Assembly (NCBI GenBank): GCA_016758965.1
Contig: JAEPRB010000159.1
Span: 1 to 64,000, forward strand
From: Circinella minor
Taxonomy: Eukaryota; Mucoromycota; Mucoromycetes; Mucorales; Lichtheimiaceae
Reading direction: 5' to 3'
DNA length: 64,000 nucleotides
Shown here in pieces: positions 10,684 to 22,070 of the stretch. The stretch's first letter is position 1. Each line of letters starts with the position of its first letter. A model generated the notes under the pieces. That model saw only the letters and a list, made by a program, of their open reading frames with translations. It was not told the DNA's origin and made no database searches. Position numbers and translations under genes: made by a program.

Positions 10684-12644
10684 TATTAATATTTTCTTCT
10701 TAATGAATAAGTACGTTTAAATTTTTGTAGTTGTAAGTAGCTGGATGGGTTGTGAGATAATATGAATTAGAATATATATATATATATATATAATAAAAAA
10801 AAGGAGATTTTTTGTGCTGCTACTAATACCAAACAGAAGGAAAGAATTATTATTTAAAATAAAAAACAAGACAGAACAAAATTAAGTTAGTATTTATATA
10901 TATTATAAAAATAATGCAGAGTGTGAATAGTTGCTGTCTTTCACATTTTAGTTTTGTCATTAAGAATACTTTTAAAACAGTGACATAAAAGGTAATAGGA
11001 ACGAATCTGTATAAGAAAGGTACACAGTATATATATAAAAGAAAATACCCCATCTTTTTCCAGTATTACTGGGAATTCCCAAAATCCCAACAAGCAAAAT
11101 CAAAATAATGATTACTGGGACAATTGTTAAACTTCCCAGGACTTACCATTAAGGTAACTATCGGATTTCCTTTTTTATTATTTGATTGATTAGAGAGAGT
11201 AACAGTAATAAATCATTATTTGATAGTGTAACAAAAAGAATCAAAAATACATTTTTGTATTCCCATCTCACAAAAAAAATATTCTTTGATTGTTTTCCAT
11301 CCCATTTTAGACTAGTCGTGAGATGATTTTATCTACCATTATTGTTCATTAGTTTTAAAGAGACCCCTTTCTTTGTGTGTGTTTTAGATAATATATATAT
11401 ATATATATATATCTAAGGTATTCTCTTTCTCTTCTAATATTATTTTTAATCGTATTACTCATCTTACAATTCAAGATTGCTAATGGAGATCACACTCACA
11501 TTTATATCTATTTATTATGGGTATACACTAACCATAATATTTGGTCATCATTTGACTATCATTACTAAGAATACTAAAAAGACAAAGAATATATAAAGAA
11601 AACTTTAATCTCTTTTAAGATACAAAGAGTCGATACTATTCATTCTAAAGAAGTATCAATGGTTCCTTTTCATTTTCTTTTATAATGTTATATACAGTTG
11701 CCACAAATGAATATAAGCTCTAATCTAATGTTCTCTAGTACTCGTAGTATAATATATAGAAAAGATATAAAAAAAATTACATTTTAATAAGTCTCTTTTG
11801 AATAAAGAAGTAGAACTGTTTTATTCAAGTATAAATAATATTCTCGTATATTTCTTGATCATTATCATTATTATCATTAACTTCATATAAACATATATGT
11901 ATGGATTACTTATATCTATTCATTCTTCAGTTTAAATATTCAAGTTAATCTTATTAATTACCTTTCATGCAATATACACAGTAAATAGAAGCTTATAGTT
12001 TTAAGTAATTACTTATAAAAACGACTGTTTAAATACCCATACCTTTTTTATTTTTCGTCCCGTAATATACATTTCAAAGACTATACTACTAACAAAGTGG
12101 ATTGTTCAACAATGAAGAGAGAGTCAAATCATAATACTTATTAGGATACATGGAATAATACGATTAACAAAAAACAAAAAACCATAGCGCCATATTATAT
12201 TATAATTGTTATAATCTAACTCAGTATGGGCAAATTTCATAATGATAAACCTATTCTACCTCAGGTACAAGAGTTTGGGCTTAGCTTTCCCATGTAAAAT
12301 ATTTTAAACTTGTGGCGTCAAAGAAGAATCTTTTCACTCTTTTAAGATTTATGAATAAAAGAAATGATGGCGCTATAATATGATTTTTGTAAGTATAAAA
12401 TAATATCATAGACTATTCGTTCCATTTTTGATAATAATACATTATAGTTAACTTCGGCTTTAAAAATAAAAACTGCAACTAAAATCGATCATGTGAGGTA
12501 CCTGAAGATGACAGCGCATTTATGATTGACAAAGCCGTTCTATATTTCGAAACGCCGTTTCTTTCCTTTTTTTTCTATTTTCTCCTTTTTTTTTTTTTAT
12601 TCAAACAAATAACCTCCATCTCCATTTCTTTTTACTCTTTTATC
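10684..12644. other. Divergent intergenic region
   Basis: About 2 kb separating the MFS gene (minus) and the SNF2 gene (plus), so it holds both promoters. It contains TA-dinucleotide tracts near 10775 and 11390-11412 and the palindrome cluster at 11060-11140. No gene is visible. Confidence 0.6.
11060..11140. promoter_or_regulatory. Palindrome cluster (CCAGT/TGGGAATTCCCA)
   Basis: CCAGT-ATT-ACTGG (11060-11072) overlaps the perfect 12-bp palindrome TGGGAATTCCCA (11070-11081). A second ATTACTGGGA at 11111 is followed by TCCCAG at 11134, an inverted pair CTGGGA/TCCCAG. The dense, repeated, symmetric sites upstream of the MFS gene look like an operator for a dimeric factor. Function is inference. 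Confidence 0.35.
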
Positions 12645-15600
12645 ATGGTATTAGAAGATAGAGAAGATTTTTATTCAAGGAAACGAAACAATAGTGAAAT
12701 GGAGGAGAACAACAATCTTTTATTTTCATTAAATGATAGTGATAGTGAAACCGACGATGGTGAAGCTTTTGATCTTACTCAAAATGATATTTCAAATAAC
12801 AGTACACAATCCAATATTAGTAGTTGTGGTAGTAATAATAATAGTAACACTCGATCTGAAAGTTCGGGTTCAATAACACGTACTCCAACACCTACAAATC
12901 GTATTAATAATAATAATAATGGAGGAGATTCTGACGTACTTGCATTCTTTCAAGAAACTGGTTTATCTGAAGATGCTCTTGAACAGTTGGGTATCAATTT
13001 AGAAGAAATCAAAGCACAACGTCAATTGGAAAGACGAACAGAACAAGATCGACTTGATAGACAATTAGCTCAACAAATGCAACAAGAATTTAATCATACA
13101 ACACCAACAAATTCTCAAGCTGAAAATTTAACATTAGGAGCAAGATTCCCCGTTCTTCAACAACCACCACCACCACAACAACAACAACAACAACAGAATT
13201 ATTCTCCTTTTACTATTTATAATACAACACCGAACCATTTACAACAACAACAACAACAGCAGCAACAGCAACAGCAACAGCAACAACCTTCATTACCTGG
13301 AAGCTTTCCAACACAAACAGGATATTCATCATACCCAGTACCACCACCACCGTCAAACTTTTCTACACTTGGAATATCTCCTAGTTATGCTCAAATGATG
13401 CAATATTTATCCAATAGAAATATGTCTCGACAACTTCCAACATCATTTCAACAAGTTAAAAATGAACCTCAAATAAAAAGGCCAAAAATGGAATCGATAA
13501 CAGGATCATCATCATCATCATCAAGTTCTTCTTCCGCACCTATACCTCCACCACCTACAATAATTGAATTAAGTGATGGTGAAGACGATTGTGTTGATTT
13601 AACTGACGATTCACCACATCAACAAATTTCAAATCAACAACAACAACAACAACTATTCACACTATGGGCTAATTCAATAAGATCCAATACACCCAGTAGT
13701 TCCATAACTCCTTCATTTCCAATGCCACGAATGCCATTCCAACCTTATTCACACTATAGCTCTAGTATAGAACATGATCTTGATGAAGAAGATGACGAAG
13801 AAGATGACGAAGAAGGACGTTTATATTCTCTTGATATAGATGATATTGAGAACCCTTATATGAATCCACAATTTTCGTTCAATAGTAGCGCTGGTCGACA
13901 ATTACCATTTGGAAAAGGACCATTCGGATTTGATACTCGTTATAATGTTCCATTCAGTCAATTTCGAAAACCTCTTAGTAATGAAGATCATGAAAAAGAA
14001 TTAAAGGCATTATTGGAAAATATTCAATTTGATGATGATACATCCTCTCCTCAAGATCGAACGGGTACACCTGAAAGATTAAAGGTGACTTTAATGGAAC
14101 ATCAAAAAGTGGGTTTACAATGGCTCAAAAGAATGGAAGAATCATCGAATAAAGGAGGTATCTTATCGGATGATATGGGTCTTGGAAAGGTAAAGGTCTT
14201 TTTTTCAATTTGTTTAAATAGGGAATAATTTTGGTAAGGTTTATATAAAAATATTAAATATATTTTATTGTTCATATTATAATTATTAAGACTATTCAAG
14301 CAATGGCCCTTATTGCCGATCGACCTTGTTCAAATGCTACTCCTCATGGACATTTACAAATGATGCGATGGGGTAAACGTCGTGCCAATCAAGAATTGAT
14401 TAAAACTAAAGCGACCTTGGTCGTATGTCCTGTTTCTTTAGTAGCTCAATGGGAACGTGAACTTGTAACCAAGACTAATCCACCTTTAAACGTTTATGTT
14501 TATCATGGATCAAATCGAACATCAGATGAAACAGTATTAGCAGAATTTGATGTGATTGTCACTGCTTATACTCTAGTTGGTAATGATCTTACACAAGAAG
14601 TAGACAGAAGAGGACCTTTGGGTAGATTAAAATTTCATCGTGTTATTTTGGATGAAGCACATACAATCAAAAATGAACGTACTATTATGGCTACTTCTTG
14701 TTGTCGATTGGATGCTACTTATCGTTGGTGTATGACTGCTACTCCTATTCAGAATCGTATTGAAGAATTGTAAGTGGAATTATAATATGGTTTTTTAAGC
14801 ATCAATTGTATTAACAACTAATTACTCTTACATATTATTTTGAATAATATATAGGTATTCATTGATTAGATTTTTACGTATCCGTCCATATTGTGAATGG
14901 GAGGAATTCAGAGATCAAATTAAGAAACCACTTAATAATGGTGATCAAGAACATGTAAGTAAAAAAATAAAACACTTTTTTATAAATGTTACAATTTAAC
15001 ATATATTTTAATATTATTAGGCATTGAAAAAAGTTCAAGCATTACTTAAAGCTATTGCACTTCGTCGTTCCAAGAAGGCGAAAATTGATGGTCGACCTAT
15101 TTTGAAACTTCCAGAACGAAATGTTCATTTCACTCATGTTGACTTTACACCTGATGAAAGAAATTTTTATGATTTTATTAATAAACGATCACAAGCTCAA
15201 TTTAATAAATATGTTAAACAAGGAACTGTTATGAAGAATTATTCATCTGTAAGTTAAATATAATTATTATATATTGAATTATTATTTATTTATTCATTAT
15301 AATTCTTAGGTTCTGGTACTATTACTTCGTTTACGTCAAGCATGTCTTCATCCAAAATTGACTATGGTAGAACGAGATGAAGAAGAAGAAACTATAGATG
15401 AAAGTGCTCAAGAAAATTTTGCAGTTGCAATGAACCCAGTTGTAGTTAATCGACTTTTACATGATGATAATGATTTTAGTCAAATTGAGGTAATAAATGA
15501 TGATAATAATATGCTATTATCTTATCTAACCTATTAAATTTGATTTTTTTAGTGTCCCATTTGTATGGATATGGCTGATCAAGCTCAAATTATTCCAGAT

Positions 15601-16688
15601 TGTGGTCATATGTTATGTCGAGAATGTTTATTCAGTAAGTTATCTTATTATTATTTATCAATTTATAATAATACTTCCATTATTCATAAAAATATTTTTG
15701 TTGATATATAGATTACTTAAATACTGAACAAGTACAAGGTGAAAAACGTTGCCCACAATGTCGTGGTAATCTTTGTCGTGAAAAAGTTGTATCTATTGAA
15801 ATGTTTTTAAAAGTTCATGCACCTGATCTTCATAAAGAATTTATTGAAGAAAGAAAAGTAAATGAAACAGAACAAGCAGAAGCAAATACAAGAGCAGAAG
15901 AACTTCCATCAAGTACAAAAATTGATAAAATGTTAGAAATTTTACATGAAACAAGAAGAACTACAAAAAACAAAGACAAGACAATCGTATTTTCACAATT
16001 TACTGCCTTTTTGAATATTATGGAAAAACCTCTTCGTGAAAATGAATTTGAATTTGTTAGATTTGATGGTTCAATGACATTAGCTAAACGTGACGAAGTA
16101 TTGCAAACTTTCTATAATGATCCAAAATATACGGTACTTTTGGTATCCACAAAATGTGGTTCACTTGGTTTAAATGTAAGGTTTTTATTTATTTATTTAT
16201 TTATTTATTTATTATTAACTTTTTTAAACAAAATAACTCATTACATGATATTATATTATAGCTTACCTGTGCGAATCGTGTTATTGTAAGTTAACTTTTT
16301 AAAATTTAATTATTATAATTGATAATGTTATTTATTGACCTTCTTTATTATTATTATCATTATTATTATTATATAGCTTATGGATATTTGGTGGAATCCA
16401 GCACTTGAAAATCAAGCAATTGATCGAGTTCACCGAATTGGTCAAAGAAAAAATGTTGAAGTTCATCGTATTTTTATTAATGGAACTGTTGAAGATCGTA
16501 TTTTGGAACTTCAAAGACAAAAACAAGCATTAGCTGATGGTGCATTAGGTGAAGGAAAAGCACAAAAATTAGGTAGACTGGGTCTTGATGAACTTATGCA
16601 TTTGTTCCGTGGTACTGGTTTACGTGGATCAAATTCAAGTAGAATAGGAGGAAATGCAGTAGCATCTTCTTCTTCATCTGGAATTTAA
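12645..16688 (+). CDS. ULS1: SNF2-family ATPase with RING finger, ULS1/Rrp1-2-like SUMO-targeted translocase
   Basis: Nine exons (12645-14189, 14291-14769, 14855-14954, 15021-15248, 15310-15489, 15553-15634, 15712-16175, 16262-16285, 16377-16688) give 1137 aa. The disordered N-terminus has poly-Q runs and two adjacent SUMO-interaction motifs, TIIELSDGE and CVDLTDDS (about residues 304-322). The SNF2 ATPase follows: DDMGLGKT (about 509-516, spliced exactly at GK|T), DEAH (about 635) and TATPIQN. A C3HC4 RING (CPIC, CGH, CREC, CPQC, about 845-888) sits between the helicase lobes. Lobe 2 ends with the motif VI segment DRVHRIGQ. There is no HIRAN domain, unlike Rad5. SIMs plus an inter-lobe RING is the architecture of yeast Uls1 and fission-yeast Rrp1/Rrp2, which act on SUMOylated chromatin proteins. 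I prefer the ATG at 12645 over the in-frame ATG at 12522, because the extra 41 residues are hydrophobic and low-complexity. Confidence 0.8.
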
Positions 16689-16754
16689 GTATATAACCCT
16701 CATTAATATTTCTATGTATATGTATCTATGTATGATTATTCATCTACACATATA

Positions 16755-16791
<37 letters not shown>

Positions 16792-16821
16792 GTAACATAT
16801 ATTCTTTCTCTCACTCACTCA

Positions 16822-16861
<40 letters not shown>

Positions 16862-17097
16862 TATCATTATGAATAGTATTTGTACATATACAAAAACATA
16901 TATTATAATACACAACATTACTTTTTTAATTAAAATCATACAACAATTTACATTTACTATATATTATTTAATTTTAATATATTTCTGTTGGATCCCAACA
17001 AAAACGTTGTGTATCTATTTTATGAATTGTATCAAGTTGATTCATTTCCTATAATATATTAAATTAATAAATTAATTTAAATTCAATAATAAAAAAA
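16689..17097. repeat. Convergent intergenic spacer with (TA)n and (TC)n
   Basis: Gap between the 3' ends of the SNF2 gene and the aldo/keto reductase gene. A TA tract runs about 16757-16790, and a TC tract passing into TA runs about 16818-16862. No gene. Confidence 0.85.
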
Positions 17098-18413
17098 CTA
17101 TTTTGCATTTTTAAAAAAGGTTTGTTGGTAAAATAAATTGTTTACCTCTTCTGAAAGTTCAAAAGAAAGTACTTTTGCATTTGATGAAACACGATCTGGA
17201 TTACTTGATTTTGGTATAACTATCCAATTATGTTGAATAGCCCATCTTAATAGTACTTGTGCCGTATCATTCTTTTCTTTTTTTACAATATCTAATATCG
17301 ATTCATCAGTCAATAATTTCCCTTCACCTAAACTTGAATAAGCTTGAATTTGAATTTGATATTGATCACACAAATTCAAAATATCTTGTTGTACAAGTCG
17401 TGGATGTAATTCAAATTGATGTACGTGTGGTATAATTTTACAACGCTCAATTAAGTGTTCAAGGTGTTTAGCAGTATAATTAGATATACCAATATGTCGT
17501 ACTTTGCCCTCTTGATAAAGTGTTTCAAGAGCTCGATAACTTCCCATTCGATTTTCTTGATTTATCGGATCGTTTAATTTCTTTTTAGCTGTACTATTTA
17601 TATATATTACAGGAGAGAAAGATTGTTATTATTAGATATAAATTCTTTTTTTTTCATTGTTGTTATTGATATACATGTAAATATTTACCCTGGCCAATGA
17701 ATAAGATATAAATCAAAATAATCTAATCCAAATCGTTTCAATGAATCATTGACAGCTATATTTTTAAAATATTAAATTAATTATAATGTTCTTTGATTTG
17801 AAATATAAATGATAGTTTACCTTTATAACAAGCATCATATCCTTGATTTTGTGGAGCTAATTTCATTTCATTTTATTATTTATTTAGATTATAGTAACAA
17901 AAAAGATTTGTAACCAAAAGTGTATACTTAAACTAACAAACAAAAAAGTTCTTACATAATTTTGATGTGATGAAAAGATCTTTTCGTTGAACACCAAATG
18001 ATGAATCATTAAAAATTTGATTTAATATTTTACCAAGGACTTGTTCATTTTTATAAACTGTTGCAGAATCTATTATTATTCAGTTTAGTTTTTATCATTG
18101 TTCTTTGTTTATATTGTAAAAGTAATATAAAAAATTTTAACCTATTAATCGATATCCATCTCGAATAGCTTGTTCTAAAACTGGTTTTAATATATCTTCT
18201 GTTTTCATACGATATGTACCCACTTTTAATAATAATAAAAAGAGATTTCAATATTATAATTAGTACAAGTAATTTAGTTTTTTTTTTTCTTTTACAAAGA
18301 CAAGAATAAATTGAATTCATATTCTTTTAGATAATAAAAAAAGAAAAAGAAAAAACTTTACATCCAAGGACAGGAATCGTGTCTCCATTATAAAGTTGCT
18401 TAGTTACTACCAT
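17098..18413 (-). CDS. Aldo/keto reductase
   Basis: Six exons (18413-18362, 18222-18142, 18069-17956, 17856-17821, 17755-17689, 17593-17098) give 281 aa, slightly short of the usual 280-320. The full AKR tetrad is present: Asp and Tyr in LIDSATVYKNE, Lys in FITSKL, and His in LIHWPG. The family signatures GISNYT, FELHPRLVQQ and VIPKSSNPDRV are also present. The last of these, with Lys-Ser and Arg, is the NADPH-binding segment. It should be a cytosolic NADPH-dependent reductase of small aldehydes or ketones, closest in style to the AKR3/AKR5 group. The substrate is not predictable. The gene converges on the SNF2 gene. Confidence 0.9.
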
Positions 18414-18916
18414 TCCAAACAATATCTTTTTTTCCCATTATTTATTAATATTATTTAGTCAATGTAATTTATTCATAAAAAGTAAATGAGTACAAGTATT
18501 AGAATTTCACTTACATTATGTCGCGTTTTAGATCGGGAATGAGAAAGAGCTTACTTTTTTTATACTATTGTTAGGTTTGATTTTTTAAGGGCGCATTGAT
18601 CGGCATAATATTCAGACGATATTAAAGTCAAATGGCGATGAGTAACATAATATCGGTATACAGACACACTCATAAAAATGTTCAGCTATGTTTTAAAATA
18701 ATCGTCAAGTAGCATAAGGTACAAGGTATGAAGTATCCTCAAGTAGTGAATTCGCGTGTTCATAGGTATATGGTTTTGATATTTTAATTTTGTTTGCAAC
18801 ACTCCAGTTAAAACTTTTTGAGCCGCATAGTCCATAAAACGTACTACATATTTGAATGTTTTAATAAAACTGATGTTCAGAACAAAATGAGCATATTACT
18901 GTATACCAAACTTAGG
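18414..18916. other. Upstream region of aldo/keto reductase
   Basis: 503 bp between the AKR start and the TIR element. It contains the AKR promoter by position. No further feature recognised. Confidence 0.45.
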
Positions 18917-20201
18917 TAATTTTGCAGTAGTAGTCGGACAACACCGGGGATTTTCCGCACAACTGACTAGATTTTATCGAGTATCACTAACTATAAAATA
19001 AAGGTGCTTTGCGGTACTCCTTGTGGTAGTTTGCAGTAGTTTGCGGTACTATATAATTTTTGCAGTACTATTCTTGCAGTAGTTTACATATGTGATAAAG
19101 AAAAAAAGAAGAAACAATTCCTATCAACTGCTTCTCGAGGATTTGTATCAGGCGGTTGATATTGAAGATTGTCAATATTCGGGTATTGATCAATTGTCTT
19201 GTGACGCTCATCATCAGTGAGCATTGTAGTTGGAAAAAATGAAGAATCCAAAGAAAAAACTTCGGTCAAAAAGAGTGCCGGGGACCAGGAGTAGGAGGGT
19301 CGCACTGGTAATGAGTGAAGAGATGACAGGTTGTTCTCTTCTTCTTTCATCCACCATATTAACATTAGGGGATGACAGGGGCTCTGCGGGAGGTTGAGCG
19401 CTTGATTGTGCTACTATTTGTTCTAATTGAAGTAGTCTTTGTTGCGTAGCAATAAATTGTTCATTTTGGGTAATTGAATTGGCGTCCATATTTTGCGGTG
19501 CTGACCGAGCGAAAAAGAATATCAATTATTATATTAGAACTCATTTTTATACTTATTTTTTCACTGACATTAAGATAAAGCAAATCATATTTCATATTTT
19601 TTATTTTCATGTCTAACTATACAATTTTATAATATTTTTAAGCTATTTTAGTCTAAGGAAATATTTGTTGTTGTTTAGCAACACATGATGGTTTGACCAT
19701 ACACATCAACCACCATCTCTAAATCCCATTATCCAGCCTCCAAACTTTCACAAGCAAGTTGTTCACCACCCTGAATTGTTATTTTTTATTTTTCATATAT
19801 TTCATAAACTTATTGTTTTTTTAATCATTTAATGATTATAGTTTACAAATATATTTATGGGTAAGGATTAACCCTCTATATGGGTAATGGTATTTTTCAA
19901 AAAAGTAATTTTATACGTAATATAATGTATTTGCTGAAATGATAAAGGTCAAAACTTGAGATAAATATTTAACATTAAGCTCTTGATTTATTAAATGTAT
20001 ATTATTCATAAATTTATGATTCCATAATTTTTTAATACAAAAACAAGTGTAATATAGAATTCTATAAAAACCATTACTGCAAAGTACTCCAAAGCACTGC
20101 AAGCAGTACCGCAAAGGACCTTTTATAGTTAGTAATGTTCGGTAAATCCGGCCAATTGTGCGGATATTTTCCAATGTTGTCCTACTACTACTGCAAAATT
20201 A
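18917..20201. mobile_element. Non-autonomous TIR element, ~1.29 kb
   Basis: The two ends are inverted copies of each other. The left end begins TAATTTTGCAGTAGTAGTCG, and the reverse complement of the right end begins TAATTTTGCAGTAGTAGTAG. The match continues through GGACAACA, TCCGCACAA, ACTAACTATAAAA and CTTTGCGGTACT for about 130 nt at roughly 75-80 percent identity. The interior holds one short, frameshifted minus-strand ORF and AT-rich DNA, with no recognisable transposase. Flanks AGGTA (left) and AAAGGTA (right) hint at a decayed target-site duplication, which I cannot fix. The divergence of the arms indicates an old insertion. Confidence 0.75.
19084..19489 (-). pseudogene. Frameshifted element-borne ORF
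   Basis: Minus strand inside the TIR element. One frame starts MDANSITQNEQFIATQQRLL, has a short coiled-coil-like Q/L-rich segment and stays open to about VISSL. Protein-like sequence then resumes in another frame (SYSWSPALFLTEVF, LTDDERHKTIDQYP, LQYQPPDTNPREA). I recall similar LTDDER..I..YP..L.Y.PP segments from uncharacterised proteins of mucoralean repeat families, but cannot name the family. The switch of frame and lack of a continuation mark it as a relic. Confidence 0.5.
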
Positions 20202-20688
20202 AAGGTACCCGTGCTGCCATGATTCTAAAAAAAGTGATCGACTATTTAAGTATGTGTATATATGAACTTTTCATTATTGTCACCATCACATTGAGGATTC
20301 AAACTTATTGCTTTATAAGCTTAAACGCTATTATAAAGACTTTTATGATTAAAAATGAATAAAATAAGTATCTGAAAAACAAATTTATTTAGACTACAGT
20401 TCTAATGATACAAAAGTTTTTTTTTTTTTGTTCAAGACAAAAAATTGCTATATGGTTTTTCTTGTCGTTGTTCGATATATATATATCTTCATAGTTGCTA
20501 TAGACAACAAAATGTAAATTAAGCTTTTTAATTTATGGACTTTATTCATGATGTCTATATATGGGAATTTATTGTCTGTCAAAATTATTAGTGAACCAGT
20601 CACTCCATGCGGTTTATATATCCGAAACTTTCGCCCCCGCAAAAAAAACACGTCTTTTTCTTTTTCTTCTTTTACTTATACATACATT
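20202..20688. promoter_or_regulatory. Cyclophilin gene upstream region
   Basis: 487 bp between the TIR element and the cyclophilin start. A pyrimidine-rich stretch (about 20651-20675) lies just before the ATG, typical of highly expressed fungal genes. No other feature is seen. Confidence 0.45.
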
Positions 20689-21710
20689 ATGGCAGCCAAG
20701 AATCTTCCCAAGGTCTTTTTCGATGTTGCCGTCAATGGCAAACCCAGTGGTCGCATGACCTTCAAGGTTCGTATTTGTTATTTATTAATAAGAATTTGTT
20801 ATTCTTTTTTTATATTTTTCGTCTTATACTAACATAACAGTCCATTCACTTATTATTATTAATAAATATAGCTCTTTTCTGATACTGTCCCAAAGACTGC
20901 TGAAAACTTTAGAGGTAAGCGTTTTTATTCTTTTTCTTCCTTTTGATTTGAATACAATGGGAGTAAGAAAGAAAGGAAAACAATCGTGAAACAAACGAAC
21001 TTACTCACTATTTATATTATAATACATACATAGCTCTCTGCACTGGTGAAAAGGGTATTGGTCAATCCGGCAAGCCTCTTCACTTTAAGAACAGCCGTTT
21101 GTAAGTTTATAATAACTATATACAATAAAAACATGGATAGAAGGGATGCAACATATACTTACATATTCATAATTAAAATAGTCACCGTATTATTCCTGGT
21201 TTCATGGCTCAAGGTGGTGGTAAGTGTATATAATTTTATATAAATAAATAGAATGGATATGTGGTTACATTGAGTTTATCTTATTTAAATATGTGGCTCT
21301 TTTTTTTTTATAGACTTCACTTTGGGTGATGGTCGTGGTGGTGAATCCATCTATGGTCGTACTTTCCCTGAGTAAGTGTTTTTATTATTAAAATAACAAG
21401 AAATCACACACGCACGCGAAGAAAAAAACAAATTAAAACTTAAAAATTATTACTCTTTAGTGAAAACTTCGACATCAAACATGGTGGTAAGGGTACTTTA
21501 TCTATGGCCAATGCTGGACCTAATACCAATGGTTCCCAATTCTTCATTACTTTTGATCAAACTCCTTGGTTGGACGGTGCTCATACTGTCTTTGGTCAAA
21601 TCACTGAAGGTGAAGAAGTTTTAGACCTTTTGGAAAAGCAAGGTTCTAGAAGCGGTAGTCCTTCTGCCAAGATCGATATTGTTGATTGTGGTGAAATTAA
21701 GGACCAATAA
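20689..21710 (+). CDS. CPR1: Cyclophilin A, peptidyl-prolyl cis-trans isomerase
   Basis: Six exons (20689-20766, 20872-20914, 21034-21100, 21182-21219, 21314-21371, 21461-21710) give 177 aa with no signal peptide, so cytosolic. The cyclophilin core is complete. [14 protein letters not shown] carries the catalytic Arg and Phe, [14 protein letters not shown] follows, and [10 protein letters not shown] carries the Trp that confers cyclosporin A binding. The loop [17 protein letters not shown] is slightly unusual (commonly GGDFTRGNGTGG). The enzyme catalyses proline cis-trans isomerisation and is the expected cyclosporin receptor inhibiting calcineurin. The ATG chosen gives the conserved start before [10 protein letters not shown]. 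Confidence 0.95.
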
Positions 21711-22070
21711 ATTGATATTCAATCGTTTTTTAATTGAAAAAAAAATATTGTATATGTAAAGGCAAATTTTCTTTTTTTTTCTCTTTTTACCATGGTCCAA
21801 AAATCTCCTTCATTTTATGTATTTTTTTTATGATAACGGTAATGATGAATGAATGATAGATGAATAGATGAATAGTAAAGGTGAGGGGGGATATAAGACG
21901 GTAGAAAAAAAAGATAGATTCTATAGTGGAGAAAAAGAAAAAAAGGAAGTCGAGACACAAACAAGAAGAGTAAGAAGAAAAAACAACGCTTACACATTAT
22001 TATAAATGGTGGAAAACAGAAGAAAATGTACAAAAGAAAAGGATAACGTAAAATGATTGTTTTATGAAAA
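21711..22070. other. Convergent spacer, cyclophilin/SLA1
   Basis: 360 bp between the two 3' ends. It contains T-rich and A-rich tracts compatible with 3' UTRs. No gene. Confidence 0.5.

Noticed and set aside
12522..12644. Upstream in-frame start of the ULS1-like gene
   Set aside because: The added 41 residues are Phe/Leu-rich, arise from a pyrimidine tract and precede an ATG in better context with a typical hydrophilic N-terminus. They would also create an implausible signal anchor on a nuclear protein.
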